This document shows, piece by piece, positions 16,422 to 23,913 of a DNA stretch of 23,913 bases. Position numbers and translations under genes: made by a program. The notes below the pieces were generated by a model, which was given only the letters and a program-made list of their open reading frames with translations, was not told the DNA's origin and searched no databases. The DNA comes from an uncultured Clostridia bacterium. Lineage in GTDB: Bacteria; Bacillota; Clostridia; TANB77; CAG-508. Numbering within the stretch: the first letter of the stretch is position 1; every line of letters begins with the position of its first letter. The stretch covers positions 1 to 23,913 of the forward strand of contig CANQES010000010.1 in the NCBI GenBank assembly GCA_947595555.1, in the 5' to 3' direction.

Positions 16422-17907
16422 TATTTTCTCCTTTTTTTCTCATTTTTCGTAATGGTTCCGTTATTTTCCATGAAGTAGAACTTTCTATTTGGTTTATTTG
16501 TTCTTCTCTTTTTCTTAACAATTCAATTGTTTGCTCTATATTTTCCTCCAAAAAATTAATTCTAGCATCTTTTTCATTTAAAAGTTTTTTGCATTCATCT
16601 GTTATTTGTTGCTTTTCAGCTTTTAATGTTTCTATGTCTCCCAACATTTTCTCAAATGTATATGCTTGTGTATGTCTATCCCATATTTGACTGTCTCTTG
16701 TCTTTTCTTGTAATTTATTATCTAATTGCTCAAATAACTTTAATTGTTGTTCAGTAATTCCAAGTCTTTTCCATATTTGTTCAATATCTATTAATTTTTT
16801 TAAATCTCTCGTATATCTGATAGAACGATAATAAATATATTCTAATGGAATTCCTTCTTCTACCCATTCTTGGTCATAGAAAAAAAACTGATTATTAATA
16901 TAAAAAGCATTTTGAAAAATTAAATCCCATAATCCAAATTTTATAAATGTTAAATTTTCTATATCACTCAATTCATATGGAATATTATATTCATCAAATA
17001 AATTTTTTTCAGATTTATCATTTTCTAATTTTTCTCTTATTTCTTGAAAAAATTGTAACATTAATTGTACTGCCTCTTCTTTTTTTCCTTCTTTTATTAG
17101 CTTTATAATGTCATTATCTAAAGTTTGTTTTTCTTGTTGATATTGGCTTATTAATGTATCACCTTCATAACTATCCAAAGTTTTAAATCCCAATTCTTGT
17201 AATTTATCTATATTAGCTTTTATTTGTTCTATATGATTTTGAGACATTGCATTTCCTGCTGTTTTATATACCTTATCACCTTGAATTATAGTTTTTATGC
17301 TATACTCTGATTTTCTTATATTAGAAAAAGCAATTAGTTTAATATTAAGTTCTTCTAACGGTTGTTTACTGCATTCTATAAAATAAGAATTTGAAAATAT
17401 TTTAAATAATTCTGCATCTTGCTCTAATATGTTTAAAAATATTTCATTTTGTGGTTTTAATATAAAATCTTCTTTGCTATATAATGGAATATTTCTCGTT
17501 ATAGTTTCTTGATTTGGTAAAAATTCGTCTGTGAAAATAACGTTTGTATTTTCAACATCTGGTAATGGATAAAAAAATCTATAATATTTTAAATCATTAA
17601 CATTTAATAATTCTTCTAAATGTCTTCTGTTTAATAGTTTATTAACATCCACTGTTTCTGTCTTTTCGCACAGATTTTTTACTCCAAGCTTATTATTTAT
17701 GGTAAATAAGATTTTTCCATTTTCTTTCAAATATTTTTTGGCATATTCTATTAATTGCTTTGTATCATCATCTATAAGTTTCATTATAACAACATAATCA
17801 TATTGTTCTTCTATTCCTTCTAGTTTATCTGTCATTTTTAATATAGTTGAATTTGGTTTGAATGGATACCATTTTATGATATTTTCTTGTAATTTATCAT
17901 TTTGCAT
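16405..17907 (-). CDS. Degenerate methyltransferase + kinase-like + coiled-coil protein (WbdD-like layout)
   Basis: A 500-residue cytoplasmic protein. Residues 7-130 follow class I methyltransferases of polysaccharide loci (IIKWYPFKPNS, YDYVVIM, LKENGKILFTINNKLG, FYPLPDVENTNVIFTDEFLP). However, the Gly-rich SAM loop expected after residue 24, and the roughly 40 residues behind it, are absent. Residues about 190-365 look kinase-like: VYKTA (Lys215), then WDLIFQN (Asp328, Asn333) and FFYDQEW (Asp345, Glu347), resembling catalytic and metal motifs of aminoglycoside-phosphotransferase-like folds. A coiled coil (about 417-475) ends in SSTSWKITEPLRKMRKK, a tail common in glycan-assembly proteins. 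The order recalls WbdD, which caps O-antigen chains and measures their length. metK is 18 bp upstream. The architecture is seen in the sequence; the capping role is inference. Confidence 0.6.
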   Translation of the reverse strand: MQNDKLQENIIKWYPFKPNSTILKMTDKLEGIEEQYDYVVIMKLIDDDTKQLIEYAKKYLKENGKILFTINNKLGVKNLCEKTETVDVNKLLNRRHLEELLNVNDLKYYRFFYPLPDVENTNVIFTDEFLPNQETITRNIPLYSKEDFILKPQNEIFLNILEQDAELFKIFSNSYFIECSKQPLEELNIKLIAFSNIRKSEYSIKTIIQGDKVYKTAGNAMSQNHIEQIKANIDKLQELGFKTLDSYEGDTLISQYQQEKQTLDNDIIKLIKEGKKEEAVQLMLQFFQEIREKLENDKSEKNLFDEYNIPYELSDIENLTFIKFGLWDLIFQNAFYINNQFFFYDQEWVEEGIPLEYIYYRSIRYTRDLKKLIDIEQIWKRLGITEQQLKLFEQLDNKLQEKTRDSQIWDRHTQAYTFEKMLGDIETLKAEKQQITDECKKLLNEKDARINFLEENIEQTIELLRKREEQINQIESSTSWKITEPLRKMRKKGENNEDKR

Positions 17908-17925
17908 CCTTGTCTTCCTCCCCTT

Positions 17926-19059
17926 CTATCCTACTAATTTTTTAAAAACTTCTATTTCATTTAATTTTTCCCATGGACATTCTATCTTATTCTCATAATC
18001 TAAATATTTTCTTCCAAAATGTCCACCATTACATGTTTCTGTATAAATAGGATTACGTAATTGTAATTTTTCTATAATCCCTCTTGGTGATAAATCAAAG
18101 TTTTCATAGATAGATTTTATAATTATTTCTTCATCAACCTTATTTGTCCCTTTGCAATCTAAGTAAATTGAAATTGGTTGTGCAACACCAATAGCGTATG
18201 ATAATTGAATTAAGCACTCTTTTGCTATTCCTGAAGCTACAATATTTTTTGCTAAATATCTTGCAATATATGCTGCACTTCTATCAACTTTTGTAGGATC
18301 TTTACCAGAAAATGCTCCCCCACCATGTGGAGCATAACCACCATAAGTGTCTACTATAATTTTTCTACCTGTTAATCCTGCATCTCCTTCTGGTCCACCA
18401 ATTACAAATCTTCCAGTTGGATTTATTAATACTTTAAAATCCGTATTTAATTGATACTTTTGAGCTACTTTTACCATTATTTCATTTTTAATATATTCTT
18501 TAAATTTTTTTTCATCATAATCCTCTGCATGTTGAACTGACATCAGAATTGTATCAATTCTAGTATCTTTCCCTTCTTCATATTCTAAAGTTACTTGTGA
18601 TTTCATATCTGGACCAGCATAAATAAATTTTCCATCATGTCGTAATAATGTTGCTGTTCTTACTAAATCTTGTGCAATAGTAATTGCAAGTGGCATATAT
18701 TCTGCCGTTTCACAATTTGCATATCCAAACATAATTCCTTGGTCTCCTGCACCACCGTTATCCACTCCTTGTGCAATGTCTGGTGATTGTTTGCTTAATA
18801 AGTTTAGAACTCTTGGTGTATATGTGTATCCAATTTGTTTAATTGTATCTTTAACTATCTGTTCTACATTAATATTTGCTTTTGTTGATATTTCTCCTGA
18901 CAAAATAATAAATTCGTCTTTTGCCATAGTTTCGCACGCTACTCTTGCATTTTTATCTTCTCTTAAACAAGCATCTAAAATACTATCTGATATCCTATCA
19001 CATACATGATCTGGATGTCCAATTGATACTGCTTCTGATGTAAATAGATTTCTTTTCAC
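17926..19059 (-). CDS. metK: S-adenosylmethionine synthetase
   Basis: Makes S-adenosylmethionine from methionine and ATP. At 377 residues it is slightly shorter than the usual 380-400. Motifs present are SIGHPDHVCDRISD (ATP site, 12-25), GDQGIMFGYA, NPTGRFVIGGPEGDAGLTGRK, and GGGAFSGKDPTKVDRSAAY with the conserved lysine/arginine residues. Oddity: GHPDH where most have GHPDK. The start codon is GTG (19057-19059), fixed by AGGAGG six bases ahead; no ATG is suitable. It lies inside the polysaccharide operon, 24 bp after a glycosyltransferase and 18 bp before the methyltransferase-like gene, so it may be a second copy devoted to glycan methylation or simply the sole housekeeping copy carried here. 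The window cannot decide. Confidence 0.93.
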   Translation of the reverse strand: MKRNLFTSEAVSIGHPDHVCDRISDSILDACLREDKNARVACETMAKDEFIILSGEISTKANINVEQIVKDTIKQIGYTYTPRVLNLLSKQSPDIAQGVDNGGAGDQGIMFGYANCETAEYMPLAITIAQDLVRTATLLRHDGKFIYAGPDMKSQVTLEYEEGKDTRIDTILMSVQHAEDYDEKKFKEYIKNEIMVKVAQKYQLNTDFKVLINPTGRFVIGGPEGDAGLTGRKIIVDTYGGYAPHGGGAFSGKDPTKVDRSAAYIARYLAKNIVASGIAKECLIQLSYAIGVAQPISIYLDCKGTNKVDEEIIIKSIYENFDLSPRGIIEKLQLRNPIYTETCNGGHFGRKYLDYENKIECPWEKLNEIEVFKKLVG

Positions 19060-19083
19060 TTTATTCCTCCTATTTTTTCTAAT

Positions 19084-20370
19084 TTATAGTTTATCAATTC
19101 CTACTCCGGAAATTATCTCTAACGTTAATCTTTCAATTGTGTTTTCATCATATTTATTTAAATTATCCTTTTCATAAATAAAATCTTTATTTTCTGCTAT
19201 TTTATCATATTGACTATGCCATCCTCGTTGCTGTTTTTCTTTTTCAAATCTTGGTAATCTATCCTTGAAAATCTTTTTTTGAGCTTGTTCAACATTTCTT
19301 AACGGGTAATGTTTATTTATGATTTTTATTGGATATATTTTTTGATTTTCAAACTTTACTACATGTCCTCCCATACTTACCAAATCAATATTATTACATT
19401 TTTTCCACGTTTTTATTTGAATAAAACGAGAAGGTTTTCTACCTATTTCAAAATAAGTATCTTTGGAAAAAATATCATCATTTTCATCTGTCATTCTAAA
19501 ATCCAAAACAGTTGTATTAATTGCATTATATCCAAGTGAATCTACAAAACATATCATATCTGATAATGTAACATTATCGGGATATGGTGTTATTCTTATT
19601 TCATCTGAATCATAATGTATAAACCAATCATAATCCAATTTTTTTGCTAATTCTTCTGTTTTTTGAAGTTGTTTTGCCCATTCATAAGAATTTTCTTTTG
19701 GTTTTTCTGATGGAAATTTTTCTAAATGTATTCTAGTCGGATACTTTAATTGCATTTTTTTTGCTATATCATAAGTTTTATCTGTTGACCAATTATCCAG
19801 TAAATATATGTCAACATCTTGTTCCAATAAATGCTTTATTGTTGTTTCAATAACATCTTCTTCGTTAAATGTATGTATAATTGCTAAAACTTTTAAGCGT
19901 TTATTTACTTTTTTATATTCAAATTTTTTACCTAAAAGCATTATTACTTTTCGTAAATTTTTATCATCGTAATTTGTATATCCAACAATTATATTTTTAT
20001 TAATTGATTGTGAGTATCTTTTTACATCTTCTATTTTTATCGATGATTCGAATTCTACCACTATTTGTTCTGAATATTTTCTTAGCATATTTAAGTGTTT
20101 CTCTACAATTTTATTTAGCTGTTTTATTTGAATATATACTATGCTCTTTTTTAATTTGCTTTTATTTAATAATAACCATATGACAAATTTATTTTTCTCG
20201 AACATTGCATGATATTCAATCCCCTTTTGACATATTTTATTTATGTCATCTACTTCATATCCTTGTTTTAGAAAAGCAACTATGTTTTCATTGTTTTCTA
20301 AATCACTTAGATATTTTATAAATCTAAATATGTTATATTTATCATTTTTTAGTTGTTTTTCTACCTTCAT
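19084..20370 (-). CDS. GT2-family glycosyltransferase with N-terminal extension
   Basis: A 428-residue protein. Residues 1-155 match nothing I recognise and are charged and helical. The GT2 domain (about 158-390) has VLAIIHTFNEEDVIETTI, LLDNWSTDKTYDIA and IHYDSDEIR (DxD at 254-256). NKHYPLRNVEQAQKKIFKDR and RGWHSQYD then follow, which mark a subgroup of glycan-locus GT2 enzymes. No membrane segments. An AGGAGG site precedes the ATG, 13 bp after the ABC ATPase stop. Acceptor and donor are unknown; given the locus, it probably adds one sugar to the growing chain. Confidence 0.82.
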   Translation of the reverse strand: MKVEKQLKNDKYNIFRFIKYLSDLENNENIVAFLKQGYEVDDINKICQKGIEYHAMFEKNKFVIWLLLNKSKLKKSIVYIQIKQLNKIVEKHLNMLRKYSEQIVVEFESSIKIEDVKRYSQSINKNIIVGYTNYDDKNLRKVIMLLGKKFEYKKVNKRLKVLAIIHTFNEEDVIETTIKHLLEQDVDIYLLDNWSTDKTYDIAKKMQLKYPTRIHLEKFPSEKPKENSYEWAKQLQKTEELAKKLDYDWFIHYDSDEIRITPYPDNVTLSDMICFVDSLGYNAINTTVLDFRMTDENDDIFSKDTYFEIGRKPSRFIQIKTWKKCNNIDLVSMGGHVVKFENQKIYPIKIINKHYPLRNVEQAQKKIFKDRLPRFEKEKQQRGWHSQYDKIAENKDFIYEKDNLNKYDENTIERLTLEIISGVGIDKL

Positions 20371-20383
20371 TATATCCTCCTGT

Positions 20384-21670
20384 TTATATTTCTTCTATGT
20401 CAATATCCTTTTCTTCAATAAATGCAATTCCATATTGTTTTTCCTCTAATTGTTCAGCAACAGAAAAAATTAATATATTGTCCATTCTGCAAACAACATC
20501 TGACATTCCTGGAACACCATCATCTAAACTAAATGATAATCCATATTTTCCATTATTTAGTTTTGGAATGCTAAATTTTAAATGAATTTTATATGTCTTA
20601 TTCGCTTTTAATTCTGGGATTTTATTTCTTAACATAAATGTATTAAAATGAAAAATTGGCAAACCTCCAGCATGATTTATCGTTAATCCAAACATAGGAT
20701 TTTGAATGTCTTCATAAACTTCTACTGTTAGTGTTAAGTCTTGATTTTTTTGCCATTTATCAACTATTGTGTCCCCACTACTAAGTAAAGAATAATTATA
20801 TTTGCTAATAAATGCTTTATTATTTCCTAGTTTAGATGGACGATTAGTTTTTTCTATGTCAATATCTATACTACCCTCTTGTTGTTTGTCATTTTGTTCA
20901 ATATAACCATGTGTCATATATACATTATATTTTTTAGTTACTTCTCTTACTTCTCCATCCATATGGATTTTACCGTCCATTAACCATATAGCTCTATTAC
21001 ATAATGACATTATAGATTCTGAACTATGTGAAACATATAAAATAGTAATTCCTTTTTCTATCATTTTTTTCATTTGTTTAATACATTTTAGCTGAAATGC
21101 CATGTCTCCTACTGATAATACCTCATCAACAATTAAAACATCTGGATTTACATTGATTGCACAAGCAAAAGCAATTCTAGCAAACATACCAGAAGAATAT
21201 GTTTTTACTGGTTGATATAAGTGTTCTCCAATATCAGCAAAATCAATTATATCTTGTTTAGTAAGTTCTATTTGTTCTTTGGTTAGTCCCATTACTTCAC
21301 CATGTTGATATATGTTTTCTTCTCCTGTTAATTCTTGATTAAATGCTGTTCCTAATTCTAGAAGAGAACTAATTCTTCCTTTTACTTCTATAGTTCCAGA
21401 TGTTGGTGTTACTACTCCTGTTATCATTTTTAATAAAGTAGATTTACCCGCTCCATTTCGTCCTAATATTCCTACGATTTCACCTTTTTTAATTTCTAAA
21501 TTTAAATTATTTATTGCATCAAAATTTCTATGTTTTTGACATTTTGGCAATATTGCTTCTATTAATCTATCTTTTTTTCTAGCATACATTTTATAACTTT
21601 TGCATAAATTTTCTATCTTAATTACAGTTTCGGCATTTTCATTGCTTTCTGATTTCATTTTTAATTTCAT
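20384..21670 (-). CDS. wzt: ABC transporter ATPase for polysaccharide export with C-terminal glycan-recognition domain
   Basis: The ATPase half of an ABC-2 glycan exporter (Wzt/TagH/RgpD family). Residues 1-250 hold Walker A GRNGAGKST (70-78), signature YSSGM (158-162), Walker B VLIVDE (178-183) and the switch His215 in VSHSS. Residues about 275-425 form a second, beta-rich domain (LTLTVEVYEDIQNPMFGLTI, KIHLKFSIPKLNNGKYGLSFSLD) like Wzt C-terminal domains, which in E. coli O8/O9a bind the modified chain end before export. At 428 residues it is the long, two-domain form. Two ATGs (21670 and 21658) are possible; AGGAAGG lies right before the first. The partner permease is two genes upstream, with a GT2 gene between. 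Confidence 0.9.
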   Translation of the reverse strand: MKLKMKSESNENAETVIKIENLCKSYKMYARKKDRLIEAILPKCQKHRNFDAINNLNLEIKKGEIVGILGRNGAGKSTLLKMITGVVTPTSGTIEVKGRISSLLELGTAFNQELTGEENIYQHGEVMGLTKEQIELTKQDIIDFADIGEHLYQPVKTYSSGMFARIAFACAINVNPDVLIVDEVLSVGDMAFQLKCIKQMKKMIEKGITILYVSHSSESIMSLCNRAIWLMDGKIHMDGEVREVTKKYNVYMTHGYIEQNDKQQEGSIDIDIEKTNRPSKLGNNKAFISKYNYSLLSSGDTIVDKWQKNQDLTLTVEVYEDIQNPMFGLTINHAGGLPIFHFNTFMLRNKIPELKANKTYKIHLKFSIPKLNNGKYGLSFSLDDGVPGMSDVVCRMDNILIFSVAEQLEEKQYGIAFIEEKDIDIEEI

Positions 21671-21683
21671 TCCTTCCTATAAC

Positions 21684-22682
21684 TTATCTTTTTTTCATTA
21701 ATCTTAAAATCAACCATCTTATTTTAAATAACGGTTTTCCTATAATAGGCAAATTCATAATAATAAAATTTTCAATAAAATAAGTAAATGTTTCTGATTT
21801 ATATAATTGATAAAAAATTTTCCAATTCTTAAAGTTAATTAATTTCTTCTGTTTTAATGTTTTAAAATAATTTAAAGCATTTCGATTCAATTCTTGCATT
21901 TCTTTTGGAAATTTATCATTATTTTCCTCATAAGTCTCAAAAATTCCTAATTTAACATCAATAAGAAATTCTCTTACAGGCTCCATTTTTGTATATTTAT
22001 GTGTTATTTTGGTTGCTCCGACCTGATTATCTCCATGTTGTCTATATTTTATATATTTTTCTTGTATATAGGCTAATTTTCCATTAATAGAAGACATTAT
22101 ACCAATCCAATGGTCATGAATAGAAAATCCTGATTTTATTGGAATAGGCAAAACCCATGATATGGTTTCCTTTTTTGCTAATATTGTACAACCTGTTACA
22201 CAATTGTACAAATAGTTTATGTCTTTTTTGTTTATATTATTTTTAATTTTTCTACTGATATGCATAAAATCATTGTAAGATGGATATATGGTATTTAAAT
22301 TTTCATCCACTACTTCTAAATCTCCAAAAACTAAGTCAGCATCATTTTGCTTCAATGTATCTATTGATTTTTGTACTTTTTCAGGTAACCAATAATCGTC
22401 TTGGTCACATAGCATATAAAATGGATTTTCTACTTTTTTAAGTAAAAATTCTATATTTTTTACTACTCCTAAATTTTTTTCTTGAAAATATATTTCTATT
22501 CTTTTGTCTTTTTCTTTATATTTTTTTAGTATGTCAGTAGTATTATCACTTGAATTATCATCAGATATAATTATCCTTATATTTTGATAACTTTGCTCTA
22601 GTAAACTTTGTAATTGCTGTTCTAAATATTTTTCTCCATTATAAGTAGGCATAATAATATCTATTGTTGACTCATCTTCCAT
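21684..22682 (-). CDS. GT2 glycosyltransferase, rhamnosyltransferase-like
   Basis: A 332-residue cytoplasmic enzyme. The nucleotide-sugar binding start IDIIMPTYNGEKYLEQQLQS, ISDDNSSDNTTDIL, and the catalytic DQDDYW (93-98) are typical of the RgpB/WbbL-like rhamnosyltransferases, as are IHDHWIG and YRQHGDNQVGA. With rmlABCD in the same locus, L-rhamnose from dTDP-rhamnose is the likely donor; the linkage is unknown. It lies between the exporter permease (24 bp) and ATPase (13 bp), with an AGAGGAG ribosome site. Confidence 0.87.
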   Translation of the reverse strand: MEDESTIDIIMPTYNGEKYLEQQLQSLLEQSYQNIRIIISDDNSSDNTTDILKKYKEKDKRIEIYFQEKNLGVVKNIEFLLKKVENPFYMLCDQDDYWLPEKVQKSIDTLKQNDADLVFGDLEVVDENLNTIYPSYNDFMHISRKIKNNINKKDINYLYNCVTGCTILAKKETISWVLPIPIKSGFSIHDHWIGIMSSINGKLAYIQEKYIKYRQHGDNQVGATKITHKYTKMEPVREFLIDVKLGIFETYEENNDKFPKEMQELNRNALNYFKTLKQKKLINFKNWKIFYQLYKSETFTYFIENFIIMNLPIIGKPLFKIRWLILRLMKKR

Positions 22683-22706
22683 TTTTGTATTCTCCTCTTA
22701 TTTTGA

Positions 22707-23498
22707 TTATAATACATCAGCAAAATCTTTTTTATTTTTCTTAAAAATATAATTTCCCCATATAAACAATATAATTGTAATTACCCAGAATATAAGTGTA
22801 TAAATTCCATGTCCTTGTGTTACAATGTTTCCCTCCATAAAGCAATTTCTAAATCCAGTTACTAAATATGTAAATGGCATGCACTCTAATAGTCTTAATA
22901 TAATTGGATGTTCAGCTACCATAGATAAGTTCCAAACAATTGGTGTAAACCAGAAAAATACTTGCATAACAATTCCTAATAAATTAGAAAAGTCTGGTAC
23001 TAATGTGACAATTGCTGATGTGAATCTTGTAAATGCAATTAAAAAGCAATATGCAGCAAATATGATATATACCATCATTATGATATTAGGTATAAAACCA
23101 TAAACTATGCATATTAATGTTGCAATTAAAATAAGAAAAATTGTTACAAATGAGTTTCCTATTAATGATATAATTGGAATAACATCTACTGGAAATACTA
23201 CTTTTTTTACTAGATAACTATATGCTCTAATTGAATTACTTGTACTTATTATTCCATCATTAATACACATCCACATTGCCATTCCTGGCATAAACCATAC
23301 GATGAATGGTGAACCATTTGGTCCTACTTGTTTGAAAATAAATTGAAATACAATTACGTACATCATCATAAATACAAATGGTTGTAAAAATCCCCATATG
23401 CTTCCTAGACTTGTATTTGCAAATCTATTTTTAAAATCATTTTTTCCTAATTGCCAAGCTAATGTTTTATTTTTATATATCGTTTTTATAAATTCCAT
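22707..23498 (-). CDS. wzm: ABC-2 polysaccharide exporter permease
   Basis: The membrane half of a glycan ABC exporter (Wzm/TagG/RgpC family), 263 residues with six predicted membrane segments. Diagnostic blocks are LAWQLGKNDFKNRFANTSLG, then SIWGFLQPF near the N-terminus, WFMPGMAMWMCINDGI, and FFWFTPIVWNLS with MPFTYLVTGFRN near the end. An in-frame ATG at 23531 exists, but it lies only about 11 bases past the -10 box and lacks a ribosome site. I prefer the ATG at 23498, preceded by AGAAGG and giving the usual MEFIKTIYKNK start. It is the first gene of the operon and pairs with the ATPase at 20384-21670. Confidence 0.9.
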   Translation of the reverse strand: MEFIKTIYKNKTLAWQLGKNDFKNRFANTSLGSIWGFLQPFVFMMMYVIVFQFIFKQVGPNGSPFIVWFMPGMAMWMCINDGIISTSNSIRAYSYLVKKVVFPVDVIPIISLIGNSFVTIFLILIATLICIVYGFIPNIIMMVYIIFAAYCFLIAFTRFTSAIVTLVPDFSNLLGIVMQVFFWFTPIVWNLSMVAEHPIILRLLECMPFTYLVTGFRNCFMEGNIVTQGHGIYTLIFWVITIILFIWGNYIFKKNKKDFADVL

Positions 23499-23542
23499 AA
23501 TGACCTTCTTTCTTCCTTTTATATAACTCATTTTTCCTATCT

Positions 23543-23571
23543 ATTCTACATTTAAATAGGCTTTTTGTCAA
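23543..23571 (-). promoter_or_regulatory. Main operon promoter
   Basis: TTGACA (23566-23571), 17-base spacer, TAGAAT (23543-23548) on the minus strand: a near-perfect sigma-A promoter. It lies between the guaB terminator and the permease gene and should start transcription near 23536. From here to 9998 genes are 24 bp or less apart or overlap, so one transcript of roughly 13.5 kb is expected. Confidence 0.88.
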
Positions 23572-23638
23572 TTGTTTTAACTACATTAAATAAAGTTCAG
23601 ATTAAATAAACTATTATAAAAATTTTAGGCTAGATAGT

Positions 23639-23673
23639 AACAAATGGCAGTAACTTAATTACCGCCATTTGTT
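23639..23673 (-). terminator. Terminator hairpin of guaB
   Basis: Arms 23639-23653 and 23659-23673 pair over 15 positions with one G-U wobble and a 5-base loop. The stem begins at the last base of the guaB stop codon. The downstream U-run is short, so termination may be partial, but the stem is strong and correctly placed. Confidence 0.75.
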
Positions 23674-23913
23674 TATTTGAATTGATTATCAATTTCTTTT
23701 AGAATAACATCATGTGCACTTCCTTCTGCAATACTTACTTCTGAAACTAATGTTAATCTTGCTTTATCATGAAATTCTGGAATACTAATGCTTCCACAAT
23801 TACACATAGTAGATTTTATTTTTGCTACTGTAATAGCTAAATTATCTTTTAGTCTACCAGCATAAGGAATATAAGAATCAACTCCTTCTTCAAAAGAAAG
23901 TTTTTTGTCTCCT
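23673..23913 (-). CDS. guaB: IMP dehydrogenase, C-terminal 79 residues (partial, runs off right edge)
   Basis: The open frame reads from the right edge to a TAA at 23673-23675. It contains GDKKLSFEEGVDSYIPYAGR, followed by LKDNLAITVAKIKSTMCNCG and a closing LTLVSEVSIAEGSAHDVI. The EGVDSYIPYAG block and the CNCG segment match the C-terminus of clostridial IMP dehydrogenases, which oxidise IMP to XMP for guanine nucleotide synthesis. The active-site cysteine loop lies outside the window. It is transcriptionally separate from the glycan operon. Confidence 0.88.
   Translation of the reverse strand, partial: GDKKLSFEEGVDSYIPYAGRLKDNLAITVAKIKSTMCNCGSISIPEFHDKARLTLVSEVSIAEGSAHDVILKEIDNQFK

Noticed and set aside
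16405..17907. Plain active SAM-dependent methyltransferase
   Set aside because: No Gly-rich SAM-binding loop is present, and two thirds of the protein belongs to other domains.
19060..19083. SAM riboswitch before metK
   Set aside because: The gap to the previous gene is only 24 bp, far too short for a riboswitch; it holds just the ribosome site.
23499..23531. Upstream ATG giving an 11-residue longer permease
   Set aside because: It lies about 11 bases from the -10 box, so it would be at the very start of the message without a ribosome site; the inner ATG has a good site and the family's usual N-terminus.

Overview
The window is AT-rich, Gram-positive-type DNA. It has strong GGAGG-type ribosome binding sites, TTGACA/TATAAT promoters, wall hydrolases with signal peptides and no outer-membrane genes. 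It most resembles an uncultured gut-type member of the Clostridia (Bacillota); that placement is inferred from composition and gene families, not from a marker gene. Every gene I can support lies on the minus strand, so the locus reads from high to low coordinates.

Right edge (23673-23913): the 3' end of guaB (IMP dehydrogenase), closed by a strong hairpin terminator. A TTGACA-N17-TAGAAT promoter follows and opens a long, tightly packed operon (about 23543 down to 9998, all gaps under 25 bp or overlapping). In order it holds an ABC polysaccharide permease (Wzm-like), a rhamnosyltransferase-like GT2, an ABC ATPase with a C-terminal glycan-recognition domain (Wzt-like), a second GT2, metK (S-adenosylmethionine synthetase), a 500-residue protein with a degenerate methyltransferase part, a kinase-like part and a coiled coil, a tandem two-domain GT2, a multi-membrane DUF6056/GT-C-like protein, and a secreted five-RICIN GH25 lysozyme.

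Middle (6599-9989): a possible internal promoter, then rmlD-rmlA-rmlC-rmlB, which makes dTDP-L-rhamnose. Left part: a secreted N-acetylglucosaminidase (three RICIN domains, two SH3b domains), a small membrane-anchored protein with a cadherin-like beta-sandwich, a perfect terminator hairpin, then prs (a divergent PRPP synthetase), a GtrA-type flippase and a GtrB/DPM1-type undecaprenyl-phosphate sugar transferase. The gene-free stretch 220-499 holds a 150-bp element bounded by a perfect 26-bp inverted repeat and a consensus promoter for a coiled-coil gene built of 33-bp repeats, which runs off the left edge.

Together these genes look like one cell-surface glycan factory. dTDP-rhamnose is made (RmlABCD), a rhamnose-containing chain is assembled in the cytoplasm by several GT2 enzymes and exported by Wzm/Wzt, and side-sugars are probably added outside by a GtrB-GtrA-GT-C trio. 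Lectin-bearing wall hydrolases may be targeted to the product. The most interesting piece is the metK + methyltransferase-like/kinase-like/coiled-coil + Wzt C-terminal-domain set. It recalls the WbdD chain-terminator and ruler system of Gram-negative O-antigens, but here the SAM-binding half of the methyltransferase appears deleted. No initiating sugar-phosphate transferase or Wzy polymerase is visible, so part of the pathway must be encoded elsewhere.
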